From Kutzneria viridogrisea (lineage in GTDB: Bacteria > Actinomycetota > Actinomycetes > Mycobacteriales > Pseudonocardiaceae), in NCBI GenBank assembly GCA_014138725.1, contig JACJID010000004.1:1-64000 (forward strand): a DNA stretch of 64,000 bases, given 5' to 3'. The notes beneath the pieces are model-generated. The model saw only the letters and a list, made by a program, of their open reading frames with translations, made no database searches and was not told where the DNA came from. Made by a program: the position numbers and the translations under genes. Shown piece by piece: positions 22,873 through 32,298 of this stretch. The stretch's first letter is position 1; the number at the start of each line of letters is the position of its first letter.

Positions 22873-25851
22873 TCACCGACCGACCGCCGCTGTTTTCCGC
22901 TGTGTCATGGCCAGCGCATCGGCCCGAGACGTGAGCTGCTCGGCCAGCACCGACTGGCCCGCGCGCCGGTGCGTCTCGGCCAGCAGGCGCAGCATCCTGG
23001 CCTGCCAGTGCACCAGTCCGGCCTCCTCCACCAGCTCCAACGCCTCGCGCAGCCAGCGGTCGGCGGCCCGCGGGTCCGCCTCGCGCAGGGCCAGTTCGCC
23101 CAGGCTCCAGCAGGCCGTGGCCACCCCGAAGGAGTCGCCGATCTCCGCGAAGGAGGCGTGGCAGGACAGCAGCACCCTGCGGGCGTGCCCGCCGTCCCCG
23201 TGCAGCGCGAGCACGTGCCCGAGGTGCCGCACGCTGCGCAACTCCCCCAGCCGGTCGCCGAACTCGCGGTACAGGGCGGCGGCCTGGGTGAAGTAGTCGC
23301 GGGCGATGTCGGGCTGCCCCCACTTGCCGTGGCTGGCGCCGAGGAAGCGCAGCACCTGGGCCTCCCCGTACTGGTCGCCCAGGGCGCGGAAGCCGTCCAG
23401 CGCCTCCCGCAGGCAACCCAGTGCCTGCCCGGGTTCGCCCAGGTCGCGGTGCAGCAGGCCGAGGCACAGCTGGGAGTTGGCCAGCCCGCGGTCGTCACCG
23501 ACGGCCTCGTAGCCGCGGTGGGCCAGCCTGAAGTGGTGCCCGGCCAGGTCCAGCCGCCCGGTGTGGTGGTGCACGTCGCCGAGCAGGGACTGCGTGTGCG
23601 CCTGCGACGAGCGGTCGTCCAGGCGCGCCCAGCTGTCCAGGGCGCGGCACAGCATGTCCAGGGCCAGCTCGTAGTGGTCCTTGGCGAACCACAGCCTGCC
23701 CAGCCCGTACCGCATGAGCGCCGCACCGGGCTCGTCCCCGGCGGCGACCGCGCCCGCCAGCGCGCGCTCGTGGCCCTGCCGCCACTCGTCCCAGTACCCG
23801 CGCAGCTCCAGGTAGCAGCCCGAGGCGGCGGCGATGCGCCAGCCGAGTTCCGCGTGTCCCTCCGACACCGCCTGGTCCACGGCGACGCCCAGCTCCGCCC
23901 GCTCGGCGTCGAACCAGGCCAGGGCGTCACCCACCGGTTCGACACGGGCCCGGACCGGGCGGGGTGGCGGGCAGGGCCACCAGCCCGCGTTCGGCATGCG
24001 GGCCTCGGCCTGCGTGGTCGCGGCCAGCCAGGTGGTCAGCGTGCGCTCCACGACCCCGCGGCGGTCCGCCTCGCTGTCGGTGGCCACGGCCTGTTCACGG
24101 GCGTACAGGCGGACCAACCCGTGGCTGCGGTACCGGTCGGCCACCCCGGTGAAGTCCACCAGCTGGGCGTCCACCAGCTGTTCGACCAGTTCCTCGGCGC
24201 GGTGCGGCTCGCGGTCCAGCGCGGCGGCGGCCAGCTGCGGGGTGTACTCGCCGGTGTTGAGCAGCCCCAGCAGCCGGAACGCCCGCTGCTGCTCGGGGTC
24301 CAGCGCGCGGTAGCTGGTGGCCAGGCTGGCCCGCACCCGCAGGTCGCCGGCGGACAGCCCGTCCAGGCGCCGCCGCTCGTCCTCCAGTTGACGCACCAGC
24401 CAGTCCACCGGCCTGCTGGTGCGGGCGGCCAGCCGGGCGCCCGCGATGCGCAGGGCCAGCGGCAGGCCGCCGCACTGACGCACCAGTTCGGCGCTGGCCC
24501 GCGGTTCGGTGCGGACCCGGTCACCGCCGACCACGGTGCCCAGTAGGCGGACCGCCTGCTGCTCGTCCAGCACGCGCAGGTCCACGGTGTGCGCCCCGGA
24601 CAGCCCGGTGAGCCGGTTGCGGCTGGTGACCAGCACGGTGCACGAGCTGTCACCGGGCAGCAGCGGGCGGACCTGCGCCTCGTCCACGGCGTCGTCGAGC
24701 AGCAGCAGTGCCCGCTTGCCCGCCAGGCGGTCGCGCAGCAGCAGGGAGCGGGCCTCCACGCTGTCGGGCAGGTGGTTGCCCAGCACGCCGAGCAGCCGCA
24801 GCAGCCTGCCCAGCGCCTCGGCTGGCGGCACCGCGCCCGCACCATCCTGCAGGGTCACGTGCAGCTGGCCGTCCGGGAACCGGTCGCGCAGCCGGTGCCC
24901 GAGGTGCACGGCCAGTGCCGTCTTGCCCACCCCGGCCATGCCCGCGATGACCTGCACCACGGGACTGCCCGGCTGCCGGGGCGGGGCGCTGAGCCGGGCG
25001 AGCATGTCGTGCACGAGAACGTCGCGGCCGACCAGGTCGGGCAGGTCAGGGGGCAGCGCGCGGGGCGGGGCGGACTTGGGCGGATCCGCATCGCAGCGCC
25101 AGTCCAGGCCCGGATCACCAGCCAGCACGGCGCGCTCCAGCTCCCGCAGCGGCTCGCCCGGCTCGATGCCCAGTTCCTCGACGAACGTGGCCCGCGCGTC
25201 CCGGTAGACCTCCAGCGCGTCGGCGCTGCGCCCGCACCGGTGCAGCGCGAGCATGAGCTGGGCTCGGAACCGCTCGTGCAACGGGTTGTCGGCGACCAAC
25301 TCGGTCAGCTCGCCGACCAACTGGGTGTGCTCGCCGCGCCGCAGGTCCAGGTCCACGCGGCGCTCCACGGCGCTGCGCCGCAGCTCCGCGAGCCAGGGAC
25401 CGGCCGTGGCGTGTAGCGAGTCGGAGGGCACGTCGGACAGCGCGGGCCCGCGCCACAGCGCACCCGCCTGTCTGAGCCGGCCGGCGGCCGTGTCCAGGTC
25501 ACCGGCGGTCGCGGCCCGCTCGGACTCGGCCACCAGCGTGCGGAACACGTCCAGGTCCAGTTCGCCGGGTGCGACCCTGATCAGGTAGCCCGGCGGCCGG
25601 GTCTCGATCGGGTCGGCGCCGCCCTGGGCGGTGAGGCCGCGCCGCAGCCGCAGCACGTAGCCCTGCAACGTTGCCTTGGCGCTGGCCGGCGGCTCGCTCC
25701 CCCACAGCCGCTCGGCCAGTTCGGCGACCGGCACCACGTGGTTGGCGCGCAGCAGCAGCGCGGCCAGCAGCACCCGGTGCTTGGCGGCCGCCAGCGGCAC
25801 TACGCGGTCGCCCGCGCTGACCCGCAGCGACCCCAGGATCGCGAACTCCAT
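22873..25851 (-). CDS. AfsR/SARP-family regulator with BTAD, NB-ARC and TPR domains
   Basis: 992 residues. Residues 1-95 are the OmpR-type winged helix (EFAILGSLRVSAGDRVVPL... TLQGYVLRLRRGL); 96-243 are the bacterial transcriptional activation domain; 270-520 are an NB-ARC/STAND ATPase with P-loop GMAGVGKT (304-311) and LLLLDDAVDEAQV; and 640-992 are TPR repeats. AfsR-like regulators activate secondary metabolism or differentiation genes, with ATP and TPR-bound signals controlling binding. I chose the ATG at 25851; an in-frame start 11 codons upstream lacks a ribosome site. It is divergent from a short leader ORF and an SDR gene. No biosynthetic cluster lies beside it, so the target is not evident. 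Confidence 0.9.
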   Translation of the reverse strand: MEFAILGSLRVSAGDRVVPLAAAKHRVLLAALLLRANHVVPVAELAERLWGSEPPASAKATLQGYVLRLRRGLTAQGGADPIETRPPGYLIRVAPGELDLDVFRTLVAESERAATAGDLDTAAGRLRQAGALWRGPALSDVPSDSLHATAGPWLAELRRSAVERRVDLDLRRGEHTQLVGELTELVADNPLHERFRAQLMLALHRCGRSADALEVYRDARATFVEELGIEPGEPLRELERAVLAGDPGLDWRCDADPPKSAPPRALPPDLPDLVGRDVLVHDMLARLSAPPRQPGSPVVQVIAGMAGVGKTALAVHLGHRLRDRFPDGQLHVTLQDGAGAVPPAEALGRLLRLLGVLGNHLPDSVEARSLLLRDRLAGKRALLLLDDAVDEAQVRPLLPGDSSCTVLVTSRNRLTGLSGAHTVDLRVLDEQQAVRLLGTVVGGDRVRTEPRASAELVRQCGGLPLALRIAGARLAARTSRPVDWLVRQLEDERRRLDGLSAGDLRVRASLATSYRALDPEQQRAFRLLGLLNTGEYTPQLAAAALDREPHRAEELVEQLVDAQLVDFTGVADRYRSHGLVRLYAREQAVATDSEADRRGVVERTLTTWLAATTQAEARMPNAGWWPCPPPRPVRARVEPVGDALAWFDAERAELGVAVDQAVSEGHAELGWRIAAASGCYLELRGYWDEWRQGHERALAGAVAAGDEPGAALMRYGLGRLWFAKDHYELALDMLCRALDSWARLDDRSSQAHTQSLLGDVHHHTGRLDLAGHHFRLAHRGYEAVGDDRGLANSQLCLGLLHRDLGEPGQALGCLREALDGFRALGDQYGEAQVLRFLGASHGKWGQPDIARDYFTQAAALYREFGDRLGELRSVRHLGHVLALHGDGGHARRVLLSCHASFAEIGDSFGVATACWSLGELALREADPRAADRWLREALELVEEAGLVHWQARMLRLLAETHRRAGQSVLAEQLTSRADALAMTQRKTAAVGR

Positions 25852-25927
25852 CCGATCGTCCCCATCGATCGACTTCCCCCACACCGAGCATGATGCCCCT
25901 CAGCACCGACAAAAGAGGAGCGAAAGC

Positions 25928-26008
25928 GTGAACGAGCTTGCGAGTGAACCACGTGACCGCGTGCCCACACGAGTGTGCGCGCCGAGCACCAGCGAGGTGC
26001 GGGCATGA
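25928..26008 (+). CDS. Possible 26-aa leader peptide upstream of SDR gene
   Basis: A GTG at 25928 follows AGAGGAGCGAAAGC, the best ribosome site in this intergenic region (GAGGAG, 7-base spacing). It opens a 26-codon frame beginning VNELASEPRDRV, whose TGA overlaps the ATG of the SDR gene (ATGA). This arrangement suggests translational coupling or attenuation. The peptide has no recognised family and no run of a single amino acid. Confidence 0.4.
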   Translation: MNELASEPRDRVPTRVCAPSTSEVRA

Positions 26009-26748
26009 GCGTCACGGTCGTGACCGGCGGCAGCAGAGGCATCGGGGCGGCCGTCGTGCGCCGACTGGCGGCGGAGGGGCACGCGGTGTGCCTGTCGTAC
26101 CGGCAGGACGTGGACGCCGCCGAGCGGGTCGTCCGCGAGGTGGTCGACGCGGGCGGGCGGTGTGTCGCGGTGCGCGCCGACGTGACCTCGGAGCACGACG
26201 TGGAGGGCTTGTTCCGCACGGCACGCGAGGAACTGGGCGTGGTGACCGGGCTGGTGGCCAACGCGGGCGTGACCAGCCCCATGGCCTCGCTGGCGGACCA
26301 GCCGGTCGCGGCCCTGCGCGACGTGGTGGACATCAACCTGGTGGGCCCGCTGCTGTGCGCGCGGCGGGCGGTCCAGTCCATGTCCGCCTCGCGCGGGGGC
26401 GGCGGCGGGTCGATCGTGCTGGTGTCCTCGGCGGCGGCGACGTTGGGCTCGCCCGGCGAGTACGTGCATTACGCGGCGAGCAAGGCGGCCGTGGACGCGG
26501 TGGCGATCGGCCTGTCCAAGGAGGTCGCCGCCGAGCGCGTACGGGTCAACGCGGTGGCGCCGGGGATCATCGACACGGAGATCCACGCCGCGTCCGGGGC
26601 ACCCGACCGGGTGCGCACCGCGGTGGGCCGCATCCCGCTGGGCCGCGCCGGTCGGGCCGAGGAGGTGGCGGGGGCCGTGGCCTGGCTGCTGTCCGAGGAC
26701 GCCTCCTACACGACCGGGGCCGTGCTACGCGTCGCAGGCGGCATGTGA
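26005..26748 (+). CDS. Short-chain dehydrogenase/reductase
   Basis: 247 residues. Cofactor loop TGGSRGIG (residues 7-14), NAG motif in LVANAGVT, the catalytic Ser in IVLVSSAAA and the YxxxK pair in YVHYAASKAAVDA, followed by NAVAPGIIDTEIH, are all in place, as in FabG-like classical SDRs. It oxidises or reduces a carbonyl with NAD(P). The substrate is not identifiable. The ATG overlaps the stop of a short leader frame that carries the strong ribosome site. Divergent from the SARP regulator. Confidence 0.9.
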   Translation: MSVTVVTGGSRGIGAAVVRRLAAEGHAVCLSYRQDVDAAERVVREVVDAGGRCVAVRADVTSEHDVEGLFRTAREELGVVTGLVANAGVTSPMASLADQPVAALRDVVDINLVGPLLCARRAVQSMSASRGGGGGSIVLVSSAAATLGSPGEYVHYAASKAAVDAVAIGLSKEVAAERVRVNAVAPGIIDTEIHAASGAPDRVRTAVGRIPLGRAGRAEEVAGAVAWLLSEDASYTTGAVLRVAGGM

Positions 26749-26764
26749 GACCGCCCCAACCCCG

Positions 26765-26796
26765 GCGAGTCCCGCTCTCCTGCACGCGAGTCCCGC
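26765..26796 (+). repeat. Two direct copies of GCGAGTCCCGC
   Basis: GCGAGTCCCGC occurs at 26765-26775 and 26786-26796, 21 bp apart. The second copy runs into CCCGCC-CT-GGCGGG, a short hairpin that could end the SDR transcript. The function is otherwise unknown. Confidence 0.45.
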
Positions 26797-26918
26797 CCTG
26801 GCGGGGTGGGAGGGATGCCCCGATCCGGAAAGATCCACCCCTGCGATTCGCTCTCGCGCGGTCTTGGGTCGCGCCGCTGGGGTTCGCGTACCCGACCCGC
26901 CTGACGGGCGTGGGGACG

Positions 26919-26970
26919 CTGTGCAGTTCCCCTAACAAGTGAATTCAGAAAGTCCTGATGGACTGCACAG
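26919..26970 (+). promoter_or_regulatory. Widely spaced inverted repeat upstream of tdh
   Basis: CTGTGCAGT (26919-26927) and ACTGCACAG (26962-26970) are perfect 9-bp inverted copies 34 bp apart. The second lies 24 bp before the tdh start and the AT-rich stretch between them (around 26931-26960) could hold the promoter. A two-site operator is plausible; the downstream LysR-type gene at 29251 is one candidate regulator. Confidence 0.4.
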
Positions 26971-26994
26971 CGGACTCACACGACACTCATCGCC

Positions 26995-28026
26995 ATGAAG
27001 GCATTGGTCAAGGCCACCGCGGCACCCGGCCTGCAGCTCACCGAGGTGCCCGACCCGGTCGCCGGGCCCGGCGACGTGGTGGTCCGGGTGCTGCGCACCG
27101 GCATCTGCGGCACCGACCTGCACATCGAGTCCTGGGACGACTGGGCGGCGCGCACCGTCACCGCCCCGCTCGTGGTCGGCCACGAGTTCGTCGGCGAGGT
27201 CGTGCAGACCGGGTCCGCGGTCAGCGCGGTGAAGGTCGGGGACCTGGTCAGCGGTGAGGGCCACCTGGTGTGCGGCAGCTGCCGCAACTGCAAGGCGGGC
27301 CGCAGGCACCTGTGCGCCAACACGCGAGGCCTGGGCGTGCACAGCGACGGGGCGTTCGCCCAGTACGTGGTGCTGCCCGAACAGAACGCGTGGGTGCACC
27401 GCAACGAGGTGGACCTGGACGTGGCCGCCGTGTTCGACCCGCTGGGCAACGCGGTGCACACGGCGCTGTCCTTCCCGGTCATCGGCGAGGACGTGCTGAT
27501 CACCGGCGCGGGCCCGATCGGCATCATGGCCGCCGCCGTGGCCCGGCACGCCGGCGCGCGGCACGTGGCGATCACCGACATCAGCGAGCACCGGCTGGAG
27601 CTGGCCCGCAAGGTGGGCGTGGACCTGGCGCTCAACGTGGCCGAGGGCACCGTGGCCGACGCGCAGGCCAAGCTCGGCATGTCCGAGGGCTTCGACGTGG
27701 GCATGGAGATGTCCGGCAAGCCCACCGCCCTGCGCGAGATGATCGCGAACATGGCGCACGGCGGTCGCATCGCGATGCTCGGGCTGCCCGCCGAACAGTT
27801 CCCGGTGGACTTCGGCAGCGTGGTGCTGAAGATGCTGCACATCAAGGGCATCTACGGCCGTGAGATGTACGAGACCTGGTACGCGATGTCGGTGCTGCTG
27901 GGGGCCGGGCTGGACATCAGCCCGGTGATCACGCACCGGTTCCACTACACCGAGTTCGACCGCGCCTTCGCCACCACCCGGCAGGGCAACTGCGGCAAGG
28001 TCATCCTCGACTGGACGGAGAGCTAG
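26995..28026 (+). CDS. tdh: L-threonine 3-dehydrogenase
   Basis: 343 residues, zinc-dependent medium-chain dehydrogenase. Cys38 in [10 protein letters not shown] and GHEFVGEV form the catalytic zinc site; [15 protein letters not shown] gives the structural zinc cysteines; [17 protein letters not shown] is the NAD site. It oxidises L-threonine to 2-amino-3-ketobutyrate, which is handed to Kbl encoded directly downstream (43 bp gap). Sequence and context agree fully with the Tdh-Kbl threonine-to-glycine pathway. Confidence 0.95.
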   Translation: MKALVKATAAPGLQLTEVPDPVAGPGDVVVRVLRTGICGTDLHIESWDDWAARTVTAPLVVGHEFVGEVVQTGSAVSAVKVGDLVSGEGHLVCGSCRNCKAGRRHLCANTRGLGVHSDGAFAQYVVLPEQNAWVHRNEVDLDVAAVFDPLGNAVHTALSFPVIGEDVLITGAGPIGIMAAAVARHAGARHVAITDISEHRLELARKVGVDLALNVAEGTVADAQAKLGMSEGFDVGMEMSGKPTALREMIANMAHGGRIAMLGLPAEQFPVDFGSVVLKMLHIKGIYGREMYETWYAMSVLLGAGLDISPVITHRFHYTEFDRAFATTRQGNCGKVILDWTES

Positions 28027-28069
28027 TGCAGCCGTCACAGGACCACTTCCCTTACTGGACGGAGAACTG

Positions 28070-29250
<1,181 letters not shown>

Positions 29251-29254
<4 letters not shown>

Positions 29255-30126
29255 TCGATCCACGGAGGCTGCGGGTGCTGCGCGCGCTGGCCGACCACGG
29301 CACCGTGACCGCGGCGGGCCAGGCGCTGCACCTGACGGCCTCCGCAGTCTCCCAGCAGCTGGCGGCGCTGGAGGCGGAGACGGGCCAGCAGCTGCTGCGC
29401 AGGCGCGGGCGGCGCGTGTCGCTGACCGCGGCCGGCGAGCTGCTGGTGGTGCACGCCAACGCGGTGGCCGCCGAGCTGGAGCGCGCGCAGGCCACACTGG
29501 CCTCGTTCGGCGTGGGCGCGCGCGGCACGGTCAAGCTGGCCAGCTTCGCCTCGGCCATCACCCAGGTGGTGGCCCCGGCGATCGCGGCGCTGCGGACCAG
29601 CGCGCCGGAGGTGGTGGTGCTGGTCCGCGACGCGGAGGGGCACGCCAGCGTGCCGCTGCTGCTGGACGGGGAGATCGACGTGGCGATCACCGAGGAGTAC
29701 CGGGCCGTCCCGCGGTCCGACGACCGGCGGCTGACCCGGTTCCCGCTCTACGCCGAGCCCTTCGACCTGGTGCTGCCCGTGACGCACCGGCTGGCCACCG
29801 AGCACGAGGTGGACGTGCGGGAGCTGGCCGAGGAGGACTGGATCGCCCCGCTGCCGGGCAACCCGTGCCGGGACGTGGTCGTGCTGGCCTGCGAGAACCC
29901 GCGGATCACCCACACCTCCGACGACTTCCGCGCCGTGGTGGCCCTGGTCGCCGCCGGGGCCGGGGTGGCGCTGGTGCCGCGCAACGCGCTGGCCCCGGTG
30001 CCCGGTGCCGTGCCGGTGCCGGTGCGCGGGCCGGTCCCGCAGCGCCGGGTGTTCGCGGCCGTGCGCAAGGGCAGTGAGCAGCACCCGCTGCTCAGAGTTG
30101 TCCTCGACGGGCTGGCATGTAGTTGA
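29251..30126 (+). CDS. LysR-family transcriptional regulator
   Basis: 291 residues. The N-terminal helix-turn-helix [37 protein letters not shown] is followed by a substrate-binding domain from about residue 90 ([23 protein letters not shown]). The GTG overlaps the kbl stop by 4 bases (GTGA), so it is translated from the tdh-kbl mRNA, unlike most LysR genes, which are divergent. It may sense threonine or a breakdown product; this is inferred from position only. Confidence 0.9.
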
Positions 30127-30184
30127 CTAGGGGGAAGCACCGGCGGCGATCCCGTCGGCAGCGGGCAAGCGAGAAGGAGTTGCT

Positions 30185-31048
30185 GTGACTGAGATCCGCC
30201 GGGTGGGTGTGGTCGGCGCCGGGCTGATGGGCTCGGGCATCGCCGAGGTCAGCGCGCGGGCCGGGTTGGACGTGCTGGTCAGCGAGGCCAACGCGGGCGC
30301 CATGGAGGCAGGGCGCGAGCGCATCACCAAGTCCCTGGCCAGGGGCGTGCGCAACGGCAAGCTGTCGGCCGAGGACCGCGACGCGGCGATGGAGCGGCTG
30401 AGCTTCACCACCGACCTGGGCGAGTTCGCCGACCGGGACCTCATCGTGGAGGCCGTGGCCGAGAACGAGCAGGTCAAGACCGAGGTGTTCGCCACGCTGG
30501 ACAAGGTGGTCACCAGCCGGGAGGCCATCTTCGCCTCCAACACCTCCTCGATCCCGATCATGAAGCTGGGCATGGCCACCGGTCGGCCCGACCAGGTCAT
30601 CGGCATCCACTTCTTCAACCCGGTGCCGGTGCTCAAGCTGGTCGAGCTGGTGCCCTCGCTGCTGACCAGCGAGCAGACCTCGCTGCGGGCACGGGGCTTT
30701 GTCACCGGCACCCTGCGCAAGGAGGTCATCACCTCCACCGACCGCGCGGGCTTCGTGGTCAACGCCCTGTTGATCCCGTACCTGCTGTCGGCGATCCGGA
30801 TGATGGAGTCGGGCTTCGCCTCGGCCGCCGACATCGACAACGGCATGGTGCTGGGCTGCGCGCACCCGATGGGCCCGCTGCAGCTGACCGACCTGATCGG
30901 CCTGGACACCACCAAGGCCATCGCCGAGTCGATGTACGAGGAGTTCAAGGAGCCGCTCTACTCCCCGCCGCCGCTGCTGCTGCGCATGGTCGACGCGGGC
31001 CTGCTGGGCAAGAAGACCGGCCGCGGCTTCTACGACTACTCCGCCTGA
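30185..31048 (+). CDS. 3-hydroxybutyryl-CoA dehydrogenase
   Basis: 287 residues, the standard size. The NAD loop is VGVVGAGLMGSGIAEVSARAG; the catalytic His lies in IGIHFFNPVPVLKLVE; NTSSIPI and DRAGFVVNALLIPYL follow as in FadB2/Hbd. It oxidises (S)-3-hydroxybutyryl-CoA with NAD(P), in fatty-acid or butyrate metabolism. The GTG at 30185 follows AGAAGGAG at about 6 bases. It is co-directional with the LysR gene, 58 bp downstream, and ends at a composite repeat element. Confidence 0.92.
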   Translation: MTEIRRVGVVGAGLMGSGIAEVSARAGLDVLVSEANAGAMEAGRERITKSLARGVRNGKLSAEDRDAAMERLSFTTDLGEFADRDLIVEAVAENEQVKTEVFATLDKVVTSREAIFASNTSSIPIMKLGMATGRPDQVIGIHFFNPVPVLKLVELVPSLLTSEQTSLRARGFVTGTLRKEVITSTDRAGFVVNALLIPYLLSAIRMMESGFASAADIDNGMVLGCAHPMGPLQLTDLIGLDTTKAIAESMYEEFKEPLYSPPPLLLRMVDAGLLGKKTGRGFYDYSA

Positions 31049-31052
31049 CCCC

Positions 31053-31217
31053 GGAGCGCCGACACACGGAGCAACCCCGCGTGTCGGCGCTTCACAGACC
31101 GCGTGTCGGCGCTCGGCGTACGGTGTGTTCGCACTGAGCGGGCGATTTCCCAGCTCGTGGGAGTCCGTTCCCCAAGCGCCGACACACCGTTCCGCAAGCG
31201 CCGACACGCGAGGTTAG
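31053..31217. repeat. 22-bp bidirectional repeat element, copy A
   Basis: Fills most of the gap between two convergent genes. Three 22-bp left units (31079-31100, 31101-31122, 31123-31144) begin GCGTGTCGGCGCTT, the third being degenerate. A 29-bp core (31145-31173) contains TCCCAGCTCGTGGGA, and two right units (31174-31195, 31196-31217) begin AAGCGCCGACAC, the reverse complement. An extra inverted half-unit at 31056-31065 pairs with the first left unit. Left unit 1 and right unit 2 are exactly complementary over 14 bp. Related to the elements at 54053 and 62599. Confidence 0.85.
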
Positions 31218-31239
31218 GCCGCAGGCGGGTGAGTCCCGC

Positions 31240-32259
31240 TCAGGGCGTGTAGCTGTACAGGTCGCTGCCCGTGCTCGCACTGGTCCCGCCCGCGGTACTG
31301 ACCGTCACGTGCACGGCCCCGACCCCGGCGGGCGAGGTGGCACTGCAGAAGCCGGTGCCGCAGGACACGTGTGCGGCGGGCAGCCCGCCGAAACGCACCG
31401 AGCCGCCCGCGAGGTTCGAGCCGAGGACGTAGACCAGGGTCCCGCCCGCGATCGGTCCACTGTGGACGCTCAGGCTGTTGACGGCCGGGGCGGGCGGCGG
31501 GGTGGGGCCCGGGCCGGTGTAGGTGAACGGGCCGGGGGCGTACGCGGTGCCGCCCGGGGTCACCACGGCCACGGGCACGGTGCCGGTGCCACCGGGTGAG
31601 GTGGCGGTGCACGAGCTACTGGTGCAGGACACGGCAGCGCTGTTGTCGTTGCCGAACAACACGAATCCGTTGTCCAGATTGGACCCGGTGAGCACGACCG
31701 AGGTGCCGCCGCTACCGGGTCCGGTGCTGGTGGAGATGCCGGTGACCAGCGGGGCACCCGGCACGGCGGGCGGGGTCTGCGGGCCGTTCACGGTGTAGCT
31801 GGCCACGTTGTTGGCGGGGTTGAGGTCCTCGCGGTTGGCGACCGTCGCCTTGATCACGCCGGAGGGCGTGCTGGCCGAGGAGCGGACCTGCACCTTCATG
31901 AAGTCCCCGCGACCGGGCGTGCGCAGGCCGAGGAAGGTCGCCTCCAGGCGGCGGCCGTCCGGGGACACGGTCTCGGTGAAGGTGTAGTCGTAGGGCGTGG
32001 AGTACATCAGCGCCCCGCCGGTGGTGAGACCAGGCGGCAGGTCGACGGTCAGGTGCGTGACGCCGGAGTAGTCGGCCCCGCCCACCGAGGTCCAGCTCAC
32101 CGAGAAGTTGCCGAAACTGTTGGGCGTGGTCGGGTAGTTCCCGGCCAGGCTGACGGCGATGTCCGGGCCGGGTGTGGCCGCGGCGGCGGTCGGTGCGAGC
32201 AGGGCTGTGCAGGCGGCGGTGGCGGCGCACGTCAGCGCGGCGAGGAGTCGAGGTCTCAC
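31240..32259 (-). CDS. Secreted IPT/TIG-domain protein
   Basis: 339 residues. A Sec signal peptide (1-27, ending PTAAAA) precedes an N-terminal beta-sandwich with a conserved-repeat (DUF11-like) character (about 30-145: NPANNVASYTV) and two IPT/TIG domains (about 155-245 and 250-339). Each TIG domain carries a Cys pair, SCTSSSCTATSPGG and SCGTGFCSATSPAG. Such proteins are extracellular, often wall- or surface-associated, with no enzyme activity seen. It starts 39 bp downstream of the HAD-isonitrile synthase-like gene on the same strand and may be co-transcribed. Confidence 0.8.
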   Translation of the reverse strand: MRPRLLAALTCAATAACTALLAPTAAAATPGPDIAVSLAGNYPTTPNSFGNFSVSWTSVGGADYSGVTHLTVDLPPGLTTGGALMYSTPYDYTFTETVSPDGRRLEATFLGLRTPGRGDFMKVQVRSSASTPSGVIKATVANREDLNPANNVASYTVNGPQTPPAVPGAPLVTGISTSTGPGSGGTSVVLTGSNLDNGFVLFGNDNSAAVSCTSSSCTATSPGGTGTVPVAVVTPGGTAYAPGPFTYTGPGPTPPPAPAVNSLSVHSGPIAGGTLVYVLGSNLAGGSVRFGGLPAAHVSCGTGFCSATSPAGVGAVHVTVSTAGGTSASTGSDLYSYTP

Positions 32260-32298
32260 ACGTGGTGTGATCGTCCCCGCCGACAGCCGCGTTAGCCT

